A stretch of 64,000 nt of DNA from Hormiphora californensis (taxonomy: Eukaryota; Ctenophora; Tentaculata; Cydippida; Pleurobrachiidae). Location of the stretch: the NCBI GenBank assembly GCA_020137815.1, contig CM035352.1, positions 1,714,529 to 1,778,528 of the forward strand. The letters are read 5' to 3'. A program made the position numbers and the translations under genes. Below, in pieces: positions 19,191 through 31,443 of the stretch. Each line of letters opens with the position of its first letter. Position 1 is the stretch's first letter. Under the pieces are notes generated by a model. The model saw only the letters and a list, made by a program, of their open reading frames with translations. It did no database searches and was not told the origin of the DNA.

Positions 19191-20393
19191 GGGACCAGCC
19201 TGACAGCCCTCACTACATCATGAATAGTGTCATTCTTATGAGCGATGCTCTTGTAGTTGGCTCTCTTCGAGGCGGATCTTCTAGGATTTGATGATGATGA
19301 GGAGGGGAGGGGAGGGCTCTCTTAGGAGGAGGATAGTTTCATCAATTCTGATGAAAATGAAAAAAAGCTCCTTACTGATGTATTTTTTTCTCGTGCCTTC
19401 CTACTCATTTGTCGGAAAAGGAACGTGCTGAGTATTGTGGTAATTTGTGTTGACCAGTGCTGAGATTGGTACAGGTATCACGTTGTTTACCGTCTGTTCG
19501 TTTTATGTTATAATTCAACTGTGTTACTATGGAGTAGTCTTACCCCATTCGTGTTTATCATGAAAGTTTCAAGGCCGATGTGGGGTGCGTGTTTAGGTGC
19601 TTATTTTTTGGATTTTGGATTATGATTTTACTGCGTCTACCCCGCTCCCTAACGGCTACTTATTTTAATCTATTTGAAATAAACAATAACTATTAAGAAG
19701 GTCATATCCAGATATTATTTAGAACAATTGGGAAAATAGTAGCAGGTAGTTGGGGTACTATTAATTAGTAGGTTTTTTTTCCTAACGGCAATGTAATTTG
19801 TTATACGGGTTAAAAAAAATCCTGTCCATAATGGGACAGCGAATATTTTCACTAATCGTGGGGCCCTAAATAGCTAAATGGGTTCGACTGCTTTTGAATG
19901 GGAAATTGATGTAATTTATTTAAACTGTATATTATAGTATGTTATCAGGTAGCTTTGGCGGTGATTATGTATATTTAGTAGTTAAATTTCAAGCTGACTG
20001 TTATAATGTTTAAAAAATACTATTATCTATGTAATGGGACAGCCAAATATTTTATCATGATTGTTCAATTAATTAACTAAATTTCCATGATATTATAATT
20101 TCCTTTCTTTTACGTCAAGCGAGACAATACTGTATTTTGATTGTGCCTGTGTAACTGTGGAGTGATTGAACCCGTGAATTTCACCCTGTTTCCGTGATTC
20201 AATGTGTAAATTATTGTGTCAAAACTTCCAAACTACCGAGTTTTCCTGATCTTGTATAATGACTCAAATTTTTCCCGACTCAATAATTTTCTCCCTCCCT
20301 CTCTGTCCCTCCCTCTTTCTCCCATTCTATCCTCTCTCCCTCACTCTTACCCCTATAATAATCCCCTACCTTCCCTATCTAGCCTAACATTCC
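19191..20393. other. Intergenic AT-rich region
   Basis: No coding exon recognised. AT-rich with a GAGGAGGGGAGGGGAGG stretch near 19300. It probably holds the SGSM3 3' UTR (AATAAA at about 19679) and the GNL1 promoter. Confidence 0.4.
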
Positions 20394-23300
20394 ATGCCAA
20401 GAAAGCAGCAGTTCAGTGCGAAGCAAAAGAAGCAGCAACTCCAGGAGAAACGAAAAAGAAAACAAAATCAGCCCTACAGATTTGGACAAGATGAAGTGGA
20501 GCCTGAACAGCAGGAGGGTGGTGGGGCAGATGATAACGTGGATGAACAGAGAATGAACATACAGCCTGTAGGTTTGTTAAACTTATGTAATGGGTTCTAG
20601 TAAGTATAAACAGTTGTGACTGTGTTCACTGTTCATTGTAAAGTGAGTGGATAACGTTTCCGTATTGTAACTCCTCAATCCTCATACCCAAACATCTATC
20701 TAGATCTTCTTACCCCCTGATGTATTATTGACCCCTGACCCCAAGGATTACCCGTTTACCCCTGATATCCCCCTGCTGCACCCCTGAATCCTGACATCCC
20801 CTACTTCAGGTACTGCCCACGACAGGGTGAACAAGTATGCCCTTGTCTTTGGAGGAGAGAGTAAGGAAGAGTTGGAGACTAGTAAACGGAAGAGCAGGGA
20901 ACCTTTGAAACCTCACAACGAGGAATTACTCACCTCACATATCGAGATGTTCACTATTCCTGATAGTCAACTTGGTATGCCACGTCGAGGAAGGTATGGA
21001 GAAATTATTTCTGCTAATATTTGCTTATTTTGCAACTGACATTTGTTGAATAAGTAGAATAAGAAGAAGACTTGTTGATGAGCCTCAACAAAAGAATAAA
21101 CAGTAGCCATGCATCAGTTGTGGCTACTTAGATTCAGTTGTGGCTACTTGATTCATGGTCAGGTTTCTTGGAATAGCTCGAGGGTTCGTGGTTTAGAGGC
21201 GAGAAAACTGTCAGAGCATGGGCCTGACAGTGAGAAAGAATCCCACTACACATGGAAACCTAAACACAGTACAACCCCTCTTATTTCTCAACCACGCATC
21301 CAACCGACCGAATCAGAAAATACTGGTCCCTGATTGGCTGATAACCAGTCATGTGACCTAAATAACGAATTCTGATTGGTTGTTTACTTGTGTCGGTCGG
21401 TTCCTGAACCCTGCTAATTGCTAAATCCCCCAGGTGGAGTTATGCAATGGGGAAGGATAAGCTGGAAAAACAAGAACAAACCGAGTTTCGGGAATGGATT
21501 AAAAGGTTGGATGAATTCTACGCTGGTCTAGGTATGTGTTTCTATTAAATATCATTAATTAGCTAATCAATTATCACATTCACACCACTCTTATATCTCG
21601 ATATGGCTTTCACTTGATCCACACTCATGTCTAGAACTCATGTCTAGCACTTGGGAATGTCACATATCTCCTTTCTAGGTCCTCCTCTCTCTGTAACATA
21701 GCACCATGGGGCAGTCATTGAACCTCCTTTGTTTCGGCAGTAGTTAGACGGTAGGGAGCCTGAAGGGTGGGTTATTAGTTAGACGGTAGGGAGCCTGAAG
21801 GGTGGGTTATTAGTTAGACGGTAGGGAGCCTGAAGGGTGGGTTATTAGTTAGACGGTAGGGAGCCTGAAGGGTGGGTTATTAGTTAGACGGTAGGGAGCC
21901 TGAAGCGTGGGTTATTAGTTAGACGGTAGGGAGCCTGAAGGGTGGGTTATTAGTTAGACGGTAGGGAGCCTGAAGGGTGGGTTATTAGTTAGACGGTAGG
22001 GAGCCTGAAGGGTGGGTTATTAGTTAGACGGTAGGGAGCCTGAAGGGTGGGTTATTAGTTAGACGGTAGGGAGCCTGAAGGGTGGGTTATTAGTTAGACG
22101 GTAGGGAGCCTGAAGAGAGGAGAGATATTAGGGACCTGAAGGGATATTAGGAATCTATAAAAGTTAAAACAGTGTTAAGTGATAATAATTCTGGTGGTCG
22201 TGGATCCGATATTTTGTTAGAATCTTTCTAATTCATTATTATTATCCCATTGGGATTCCCAGACCTTGGGTACGGTGCACCCTCTCTTTTTGGGAAAAAA
22301 CGTAGCGCGCGCGATAACATGAGACTGAGAGAGACAGCGCAGGAGGATAGAAGAAAGAGGGGATATCATACCCAATCCCAGACCCATGGCGTGTGAGTTG
22401 AACTTACTCTCGGCAAGGGTCGGCTGATTCGGCCAATCATAACTCCACACCTGGCAATTCTTTCCGTCTCTCGTCCGTGATTCTCGCCCGGTATAGGAAC
22501 TTCCGTCTCCCGTGTAGCAGTCATATTCACGTTCTATGAAAATCAATGGCTAAATTTTTTAGAAATTTCGGGGGTATTGCCTCGGAATTGTGTGTCCTTA
22601 CTGGACATCATTTACAATCTCTGTCAGATTGGAATTAGAATGTTGAGATCTGACTTCTGTTCTAGTACTGCACTAGGGGGGGGTCGAATATTGGTCTCTC
22701 TCTCTCTCTCTCTCTACCTGTCAGCCGAATGGATCGGATATTGTCGTTCCAAGTCTGGTACCATGTGTCTGACATATCAACCTTCCTCAGGTCTCCCTCC
22801 CTTCTTCCCTCTCTCAGTACCATGGCATTCCCTCGGTAGTTGGACCGCGAATATACTATCCAGTTACCTGGAATTAATAGATGGGTGATCTAGCAGTATA
22901 GTTAGTAAGTTGAATTGTTCATACTTTTTTCAAAGGCGACTCATTTAAAGCAAACTAGCTGATTTATTTCACCAATTACTTAGCTGTCTTTCATTGTGAT
23001 TGCACATCATGAACTTATCACTTTATCCCCTCATACCTCGAACAGCCTCTAATGCGGAGATATCTCTTAGCCAACCAACTTGATGTGAGTCTACAGAAGG
23101 GATATTGTGCTCTATCTCCTCGCATGGCGGATTTAAGTTGTCATGTTTACACACCCTTAACACGTGACCTGGGACAAAATAGTTATAACATAGTTATTAC
23201 AGCTTCAACTCTATTTCATTGTCAGGACTAAGTTTTTTAAGATTCGCAATCTCCAATAACAAAACATTGACTGGGTCCAATACATGAAGCTACTTCATTT

Positions 23301-24598
23301 TACCTATGCATTGTCCAGGGTTTTTAAGAGTCGTGGTCTGATCGCGTGGGCATGGTGTACACGTTTTAGCTCCCTCTTTAAACGTGGTGAACCGCTAGGT
23401 ATTGGAAGATCTCAGTTATATATCTCTCGGTTATCGCTCGGTTATCATTGGTTATCATTGGTCATTGTTCTATCTCGGTTATCCTTTGTAAGGTGTATCT
23501 CTGTTATCATCGGTAGATGACAACAAAGTTATCCTCGGCATATAACTTACCCTGGGGCATGTTTGACAGGGTAGAAACCCAGTTGGTGAGGTGGTGCCCA
23601 GGGGACATTTTATCTCCGAGTCACTGCCAAACACTTGTACCTCGCTCACTGCTAGGTAGGTGGGAATACCCATTCCACTCTCAATTCGAACCACCTGGAG
23701 AAAAGGTACCGTTGCTAGGGGGGATGGGAACCGTTGCTAGGGGGATATGGACCGTTGCTAGGTTAATTTGGATACTGTCGTCTGGTCTGTTCCAGAAACG
23801 AGTGAACGACTTTCCCGATTCTAAAGAGCACTATCCTTACCTGTCCCTGGATATAACAGGGAAGTACCACCACTCCCAGTGTCGTGTTTGAGAGGTGAAT
23901 GGTTCCAATGTGGGTTCCATCGACTGTAACCCAGGCCCCATCCAGACCTGTCATAGTGTCCCTAGGTATCCTGACCACAACACTCCCAATAGTGTACCTC
24001 TGGTAATTCATTAATTAGTACCTCTAGTATAGTAATTGTATAGTAATTAAAATTCATTTATTTAGGGATAGTTGGCTAGACTAGCTAATGGTGGTATAGG
24101 TATTGCCCTATTGAATCTGTGCTTGTTCTAAAGATCACAGCCTACCTGTCCCAGATCCAACCTGCACCAAGGGTTTGAATGATTACTTGGAAGCCAGTTG
24201 AGCAAACCTACTTCTGGGAATTCAAGATTGGGTCAGGTCACCGTCTATCGCTTTCTCCGGCACGCCACCCCATGTCACATCTGAATAGGGAATTCTTGGT
24301 TACACAAGGTCTTCCAAATGTATTGGTGACAAGAATCTATTGAAAAGGTTGATGGAACGACAAGTAATATGTGAGCTAGATCTGTCTAATTATGTACTAC
24401 TAATCACTGCTAATCACTGCTAATTACTGCTAATTACTGCTCTGTGTGGCGGTCCCCCTTGGTGCGAGATTCTCCTGTTTACACTGATCAGCTGATGAGG
24501 CGCCCCCTCCATCTGTCTGTTTCCCGTCTGTGAATAATTGTTATTTGAAGGGGACCTAGCTATATCATCATGAAAAGAGCACTCGGACCAGTTGACAT

Positions 24599-24661
<63 letters not shown>

Positions 24662-27600
24662 CTTCTCTCTCGCTCCTCTCTCTCTCTCTCTCTCTCTCTC
24701 TGCTCTTCACCTCCCTTTCCTTCTCTAGCATCGTTAGATAGCTATTGATTTATCAGTTTAAATAGTCCAGCCTTTCTGGTTTAAACAAGACACTACTTAG
24801 CTCTTCTCAGTTGTCTATCTATTGAAGAAGAGATTCACTTTCAGTCTAATACTATTGATTATCATTTACTGGTTTCTACCTGGCATGGTTTACACAAGTG
24901 TCCCCATCAGTTCGCTTAACTGTCGGGGCACACGGTTGTAACGGCTAATCCGTGCGTTGGAGCTCCAGGGTGTACGGTCGTTCTGAAATACAATCCCCAC
25001 TCGACTTAGTTCCCGTATCTCCCGTTTTTTTGACCCGGTTACGTCAAAAAGTAACGACCTAACGTCTTCTGTTAATTTGTAAAGACCAACGTTTGGGGCG
25101 CCCTTTCTAGTTGCTGTTTAAAGGGGCGTTTCAAATTTTTTCCCGAGGGTTTGGGGCCCCCCTATTTTTTCAACTTTGTTAGACCCGGGGGAAATTCTCC
25201 CAAAACCGTGGGCCGCCAAATTCGTAAAATAACCGACTAGTCGGTCAAAAATGGTTACGGGCGTCGGTGTTCTAAAGAAAAAAAGGTTTTTTTGGGGTTT
25301 AGCTCATTTTCATCAGTGGCAAAACAAATTTTGTAAAATTATTCAGACATTTTACAGTTTACCTTTTAAAAAAATTCCCAAGTTTAGGTTCTAACCGTTT
25401 AAAAAATTTTTTTTAAAAAAGGGTGTCTTTGGTGAGACACACCCAACTACTGAGTATATTCAGTTGTCAGTATAACTATTGAGAGATTCAGTTGTCAGTA
25501 TAATTACTATTGAAGAAAAAGAAGATTGTTACTGGTTTCTACCTGGGCATGGTTTACACAAGGTGGCCCCATCAGTATCGCTATAACTGTCTCGGGGGCA
25601 CACGGTGCACGGCTCAAATCCAGTGGCGCTGGAGCTGCCAGGGGTACAGGGTGTCCTAGAAATACAATCCCCACTGGACTTAGATCCCGTACTCTCAGTT
25701 GTGTGACCCGGTGGACAGTCTACACAACGATCTGCCCCTGACTCCGCCTACAACATTGTGTTTTATGAAGGAGTATAAAAGCTAACCAGTCTATCGTTTC
25801 TAGCGATAAAGGAGCATGATGAATTTTGATAAAGGAGTATAATAAATTTTGATAAAGGAGTAGAATATGTTTTAATCAAGAAGTACATACCTGATATCTT
25901 CCAACAGCACAAGGAACACATGATTTACTGGCCAACTTGTTGTTGAAGGTACCTGGATTACATTCTATGCACGGTCCATATCTACCAGTAGTGCTGTATC
26001 TTCCCGCAGGACATAGTCCTGTAGCAAATATACAACTGTTCGGTTGTTACTGTAAAAAGATGCTAGCAAAAGTGCTGATTGGGATCTTGAACCAATCGAA
26101 ATGATGTTCATAAATCTGATCAAATAGTAAATACTTTGGCGTTGATAGTTAAACATCTCATTTTAATCTCTTTATAAAAGCTGCCAGAGTTTGTAGAGTC
26201 AGGGTGGGACTCTCACGTCCCTTACTCAGAGTTTAAAACGTACCATGACAAGGTCCCTCCCAATCTGTATAATCGGTAACATGCTGAGCATAGTCGGACT
26301 CGGTGAAGACTGTGAAATCGCTGTTCTCACTGAACCCTGCAGAGATAGGGAAGTTTAGATCTATTATTAGATATTACGATAACTTCTTTTTCGTTGAGGC
26401 TGTAGCACAGACGGCTACGTTTCCCAGCCTGGGATGACACTAAATACCTATCTAACTACCCAAATATTTAAGAAAATCTGTCGAATTTCAAAATAGCACC
26501 CACATACAAGCTACTGAAAAGAGGTTATATACCCCAACTACTGCATATAATGTTACTGGTGCGCTGGTGTGGAGGACTGGATGGGTATAATACCAATGTA
26601 TTACCTATGATTCCCTTCCTACAGAGTGCCCTTGCCAGCTCGCAATAACTTGTAAATGGTTCAGCAGTTCCCTGGTCCGTAGTAGCACACACCGGTTTGG
26701 GGTCTGTGACATCATCACACTTGGGACATGTCCCTATGACATTGTCATCTTGGCAGGCTCCCAACGATGCGATAAAATCATCAACCTGCAGTGTGTGTGA
26801 TGATACACGATTCAAATAGTTTTCGTGACATTTCAATGTACCTTCCATTTCTTATTAATGTAATACTGCAGAGCTATGGATAGATATTTAGAAATTGTAA
26901 GAAATCTAAACCTGGGCCTCAAGATTGAATGGTATTGATATCAACATCGGGTCCGGCAGTGATAATTCCAAGATGACACAGTGCCACAAACAGGTCACAC
27001 TTTGTTTGGTACGTTTGTCCGTCTATACCACACAACTCAAAGTCACCTCCAGCCCACTTACTGAAAAACATGGAGTGTTTCATTGTGGTGCTCCTTCATA
27101 AAACTAAATGTTACACCTGCATGTTAAAATAAGTTTTATGAAGGAGCACTACCTGCAAGTTGGACATTCAGCAAGAGTTGGTGTCGCCTGTAGAGAGCTA
27201 CAGAGAAGCAGTAGAGAAAGGAATGGTAACATGTTAATTCAGAACTGGATCATTTGTAACGAGGCGGTGTGAAGAAGAGCCCTTTCTTTCCTAATTTTCC
27301 CCAATACCTGTCTCTAGATCTTTCTCGCCACATTTAAACCTACCCAGGTGTCCAACTATTTCACCCGCTCTAACCACGTTTACCACCACCCTCTATCACT
27401 TTTATGATTGCCGCCACCCCCCCCCCAGACACAATCACCTGACCACCTGACTATATGGTCTATGATGACCCCCGCTTTAATTAGATTGCAGCCGTACTCG
27501 AGAACAATCATGTACCATACATTGTACGTGGTCCTCCTTCTCGGACTTCTCAATCACATACAAAAACGTCACGATTTATAATTAAAAACGTTCCAAGGCA

Positions 27601-30600
27601 TCACTTGCTCTGCTAGAACTCAACTTATATCATAGCGCTGGCAAGCGCCCGGGGCCCAATCCTCCCTCCCCTCAACCATCCTTCCCCTAAAAATGTCCCT
27701 CTTCCAAGCATCTTTCCTTCCAGTTAAAGGAAAATCGAAATTGCGAAAAAAAATTTTTGAAATTTTTTGAAAATTTTTGAAAATTCTGACAGCGCTACTA
27801 TACTTATTGTCTGAAATCGGCGATTTCAACTTAGTTTTAGACAACCTTCTCGTTGTCCTACGAACATGCCGCTTGGTAGTTCGTGTTGCCTTGACACCTA
27901 GAGTACACGTTTAAAATTTCATCCAAATCGGAGTTACGGTTTTTGCGCTACAGATGGTCGTATTTTAGACAAAATGTCCGTTTTTAGCGTGACGAACCAC
28001 CGTAAAGTAACCACTTTTTTGCGTACACGATGGAGGCCACAATTTTAAAGCTATCACCATGAAACTTTGGGAGTCGGTAGGTCTAGTGGTGTACCTTGTA
28101 TTAAAGCTTGGACAGAGAAAACAGACAGTCGTAACAAAAGTTATGACTGTCTTAAGTTTTGTTTGGCGTTTTACGTTTAAGACGGCCTTCCCGTCGTTCT
28201 ACGAACACGTCGCTTGGTACGTGGTGTTGCCTTGACATCTTGAACACACGTTCGAAATTTCAAGCAAATCCGAGTTACGGTTCTTCAGTTACGGGCATCT
28301 GACTGTATTAAGATTTAAGACGATTTTCAAAAAAACCTAGAAATGAGCAAATTAAACTATAAATCATGATTTTATGATTTATATTTTGCCAACGTTGGTC
28401 AACTGCTGTATTTTCAGATATAATTGGTAGTCATATCTAGATTTATGACTGTCTTAAATTTAAGACGATTTAAAAAAACACCTAGAAAGAAGGGATTCAG
28501 AGTCTAAATTAACATTGAATCAGATTTATTTTATAAAATTAGGTTTACTGTCGCATTTTCAGTTATAATTGGTAGTCATATCTAGAGTTATGACTGTCTT
28601 AAATATAAGACGATTTTAAAAACATCCGAGAAAAAAGCGAATTAGTACCTAACCTGATTGTATCAGATATATCTGATTATCAATGCGTATCCGTGATCAT
28701 TATCCGTGACTAATAATCAAAATCATAGAATAATCGCGGAGAACCAATCGCAGATATAATCAATCGCTGATAACTAATAAATAATAGTAATCGCACATAA
28801 CTAATCACGATAACTTATCTCAAATAAGTAATATAGTAAGTATTATTAATAGTAACCAATCGCGGGTAGCTAATCGCAGATAGCTAAGATCGCGATAACT
28901 GATTGCGATATCTTATAACGGATTCGTGATCAGTTATCCGCAATTGGTTGTCTGCGATTACTATCATATTAGTGATTCGCAATTGATATCCGATATTGGA
29001 TATCTATATCTGCGATTGTTATGAGGCTACCTACAATTGTAAAAGTCCGTGAATCCCCAATCTGCGTTGATTAAGAATTACAAAATGCATGTCATATGCA
29101 TGTCATATGTAGTAATATAACAAAATGCCTGATACTAGATCCAAAAACCAAACAAGTTTGGTGGATAGCCGGGGCCGCAGAAATTAAAAACGTGCGAAAG
29201 TTTTGATACATGAACTTTCGGGGCCTGGGGTGCTGTTAAATTCGCGTTTCCATGATAGTCAGCCGTTCTTTCAAAACACACTATGATTCTGTAAACCAGA
29301 CTCTGAAACGACCCACTGTGTGCAGTACATTATATGTGATATTTGTGGATCAGTATGTATGAAAATGTGTTATATAAATTAATAATAATAATTTGATCAT
29401 TGCAATAGTTTTCCTGGCGTATAGTTTGAAAGTGTTGCTGGTTATGATTATGGAAACGCGAATTTAACAGCACCCCAGGCCCCGAAAGTTCATGTATCAA
29501 AACTTTCGCACGTTTTTTAATTTCTGCGGCCCCGGCTATCCACCAAACTTGTTTGGTTTTTGGATCTAGTTCGAAGCCAGATCACGCTGCTAAAATTCGC
29601 TAATTATGCTCCATCACACACAGGTCGGGCAAGTTACTACGAGCGTAATCTGGAGACGTGGCGACAACTGTGGAGGACCCTGGAGATGAGTGACGTCATT
29701 CTCTTTGTTTGTGACGTCAGATACCCCACTCTACACTTTTCACACCCCGTCTACAAGTGTGAGTAATATCATCTTCCTCTCCGTTGTCATGACTACCTGA
29801 TTGTAATGTCGGCCCGGTTCGGAGAGAGTAGACAAGCTCTAGTCTAGCTAAAGCTGCCAATAGACTAGAGAAACTTACAGTTATAGTTGAGTTGATAACA
29901 TCAATCTCACAAAATCATTTTACACCCCCCCCCCTAGACATATCAGAGGAACTAGAGAAGCCGGTGATCTTAGTACTAAACAAGATCGACATGGTAAACC
30001 CTGCTGTCTCTGTCTCCTGGAAACGATACTTTGAATCCTCCTACCCTGGCCTCCGGGTCGTCCTCTTCTCCTCTTGTCCCGACCGGCAAAAGGTGGTTGA
30101 GAACACGGGGAAGAGGTTGCTAAAGAGAGATATCGTTAGGAAACAGGGATGGGCGTACGGGGCTGATAGCTTGATTCAACTTGCTAAAGTGTGGTATGAG
30201 GACAGGGTTTCTAAAGATCTGCCGACCCCAACCACAGCTGACCAGACCCCCAAGAAGGAGGAAGAGGAGGAGGAGGAGAGTTTTGTTACAGTTGGCATGA
30301 TAGGTCAGCCTAACGCTGGGAAGAGTTCCCTGATTAATGGGCTGTTACAGGACAAGAAAGTCAGCGTTTCAAGGACCCCCGGACACACTAAACATTTTCA
30401 GGTACGTGTTTTATGCAGACAGGTAAAACATGAATTGAGAACTGTATATTATTACAGTCGGACCCCGATTTACCGGGATGCTCGGGGGAAAGGGTTTTGC
30501 CCGGTAAATCGGGGTCCGACTGTACATCGGTATACATGAATTGAGATTATTAACTAGATAACGACAAACGATTCAATAACAAGGGTACTAGATCTAAATC

Positions 30601-31443
30601 ACATTGTTTCAGACGATATTCTATAGTGCAGATATACGGTTGTGTGACTGTCCTGGTCTTGTATTCCCAACCACTGCACCAAAACAACTCCAGATAGTTT
30701 CAGGAATGTTCCCCGTCTCACAGGTAAATACAACACCATATATGGTATGTCACGTGACACACAACACCATATATGGCATGTCACGTGACACGCAATACCA
30801 TATTTGGGCATGTTACAAATCCTCCTCCCTCCAGGTCAGAGAGCCCTATTCGATAGTACAGTACGTTGCTGAAAGGTTAGATCTGGTTACCTACCTGAGA
30901 GTGGAGCCACCTGATGAGGATGAACCCTGGTCCGCCTGGTACATCTGTTACGCTTGGGCCGAGAAACATGGCTTCACCACCGCACGAACCGGTAATGTAT
31001 GGGGGCTCAACTCTCTCTCGCTCACCTTGTGTGGCTCAGAATGCCATTTTGAGGGTTCGGTAGATCAAAAAAACATGGTATGTAAAGGAGGGTTACACTT
31101 TAGCATGGGGGGCCCCATTGGGGGCTAGCCGATATACCAATATTAATGTTATATCCTCCTTTCAGGTCGTGCTGATGTGTACAGGGGTGCTAACTCCATC
31201 CTCCGACTGGTGGTAGAGGGGCGACTGTGTCTCCGTCTTGTCCCACCCAACTACACCAACACCCCCATAGTCGGGGGTTATCTAGAGCTGTTATCTGATT
31301 TGATGAAGTTCGCTACCAAGGAAGAGGAGGAGGGAGATGAGGAGGAGAGTTTTAGTGAGGAAGATAGTTCTGAAGGAGATGAGGAGGAGGATGTGACATC
31401 TGGAGGAAATGCGTTCAGTTTGTTGACACAGCTCGATGATTAG
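20394..31443 (+). CDS. GNL1: Guanine nucleotide-binding protein-like 1 (circularly permuted GTPase)
   Basis: Exons: 20394 to about 20570, 20810-20993, 21434-21531, 29624-29758, 29938-30401, 30613-30723, 30835-30991 and 31166-31443; phases agree from 20810 onward. The start Met-Pro-Arg-Lys-x2-Phe-Ser-x-Lys-Gln-Lys-Lys matches human GNL1. The G motifs come in permuted YlqF/YawG order. G4 is Asn-Lys-Ile-Asp, in Val-Leu-Val-Leu-Asn-Lys context. G1 is Gly-Gln-Pro-Asn-Ala-Gly-Lys-Ser-Ser. G2 is in Ser-Arg-Thr-Pro-Gly-His-Thr-Lys. G3 is Asp-Cys-Pro-Gly. The C-terminal tail is acidic. Relatives act in ribosome biogenesis and nucleolar transport. Intron 3 is 8.1 kb and carries a whole gene on the opposite strand. 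The donor of exon 1 is the only unclear junction. Confidence 0.93.
21644..27232 (-). CDS. Secreted Kazal / GCC2-GCC3 / fucolectin / beta-gamma-crystallin / kringle protein
   Basis: Minus-strand gene nested in GNL1 intron 3. Exons with matching phases: 27153-27232 (signal peptide: Met-Leu-Pro, then a Leu-rich core), 26946-27060 (Kazal: Cys-Gly-Ile-Asp-Gly-Gln-Thr-Tyr), 26605-26785 (Kazal-like), 26244-26336, 25891-26018 and 25543-25747 (GCC2/GCC3 Cys repeats). Then about 24146-24300 and 23841-23999 (fucolectin/F5-8C: Asn-Pro-Trp-Cys-Arg-Leu-Asp-Leu-Gly). Next are 23551-23694 (end of that fold, Leu-Ala-Val-Ser-Glu-Val-Gln-Val-Phe-Gly, then GCC2), 23304-23394 (GCC2) and 23037-23090. Exon 22718-22867 is beta/gamma-crystallin (Tyr-Ser-Arg-Ser-Asn-Tyr-Arg-Gly ... 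Asn-Asp-Asn-Ile-Arg-Ser). The kringle spans 22408-22533 and 21644-21759 (Asn-Tyr-Cys-Arg-Asn ... Pro-Trp-Cys-Tyr, ending Cys-Asp-Ile-Pro-Lys-Cys, stop). It is probably an extracellular matrix or lectin-like adhesion protein. The link between 25543 and about 24300 is uncertain and shows a likely one-base error. Confidence 0.87.
21738..22115. repeat. 35-bp minisatellite, about 11 copies, carrying a 3' splice site
   Basis: Unit TTAGTTAGACGGTAGGGAGC + CTGAAGGGTGGGTTA repeats about 11 times, nearly identical. On the minus strand each unit reads pyrimidine tract, CTTCAG, then GCTCCCTACCGTCTAACTA. That is the acceptor and first bases of the last kringle exon of the nested gene, whose real boundary is 21759/21760. 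Confidence 0.93.
24602..24702. repeat. CT microsatellite
   Basis: Mostly pure CT run with a short GCTCTTCTCTCTCGC interruption, in the poorly resolved part of the nested gene. Confidence 0.9.
24780..25020 (-). pseudogene. Degraded duplicate of a GCC2/GCC3 exon
   Basis: 24870-25012 mirrors 25527-25690 in order (TTACTGGTTTCTACCTG, GTTTACACAAG, CCCCATCAGT, GGGGCACACGGT, GGAGCT, AATACAATCCCCACT). It has many single-base deletions that destroy the frame open in the copy at 25543-25747. It is either a decayed exon duplication or an uncorrected low-quality read. The following stretch, 25020-25440, is unusually homopolymer-rich, which fits the second reading. Confidence 0.7.
27086..27145. mobile_element. 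Tiny inverted-repeat element (TTTTATGAAGGAGCAC)
   Basis: GTGGTGCTCCTTCATAAAAC at 27089 and GTTTTATGAAGGAGCACTAC at 27133 form a 60-bp imperfect hairpin in intron 1 of the nested gene. The same GTTTTATGAAGGAGCA string occurs in the 315-bp tandem units (about 6350-7000), and a version at 25761. Confidence 0.6.
27620..29134. repeat. Degenerate internal repeats in GNL1 intron 3
   Basis: No exon seen. Near 27870-27950 and 28200-28290 the pair GTGTTGCCTTGACA ... CGAGTTACGG recurs. Phrases such as TATGACTGTCTTAA and TAAGACGATTT recur near 28145, 28310, 28445 and 28590. From 28660 to 29030 a decayed short repeat built from TAATCGCAGATAACTAATC and its inverse dominates. Confidence 0.6.
29135..29569. 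mobile_element. Foldback element with about 119-bp arms
   Basis: Left arm 29135-29253 and right arm 29451-29569 are nearly perfect inverted repeats (CTAGATCCAAAAACCAAAC ... GTTTGGTTTTTGGATCTAG). About 200 bp of unrelated loop separates them. It ends 55 bp before GNL1 exon 4. No coding capacity. Confidence 0.88.
30453..30524. mobile_element. Pogo-like MITE, 72 bp
   Basis: TACAGTCGGACCCCGATTTA at one end and TAAATCGGGGTCCGACTGTA at the other give perfect 20-bp inverted ends around a short loop. It sits in a GNL1 intron. A TA target duplication is inherent in the termini, as for Tc1/mariner/pogo-type elements. Confidence 0.85.

Noticed and set aside
21738-22115. Possible CRISPR-like array
   Set aside because: Units are contiguous without variable spacers; this is a minisatellite in a eukaryotic gene.
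23517-23891. Plus-strand frame of 124 codons
   Set aside because: Overlaps two minus-strand fucolectin/GCC2 exons with matching phases; no domain on plus.
25526-25741. Plus-strand frame of 71 codons
   Set aside because: Antisense shadow of the minus-strand GCC2/GCC3 exon 25543-25747, which has the Cys pattern and splice sites.
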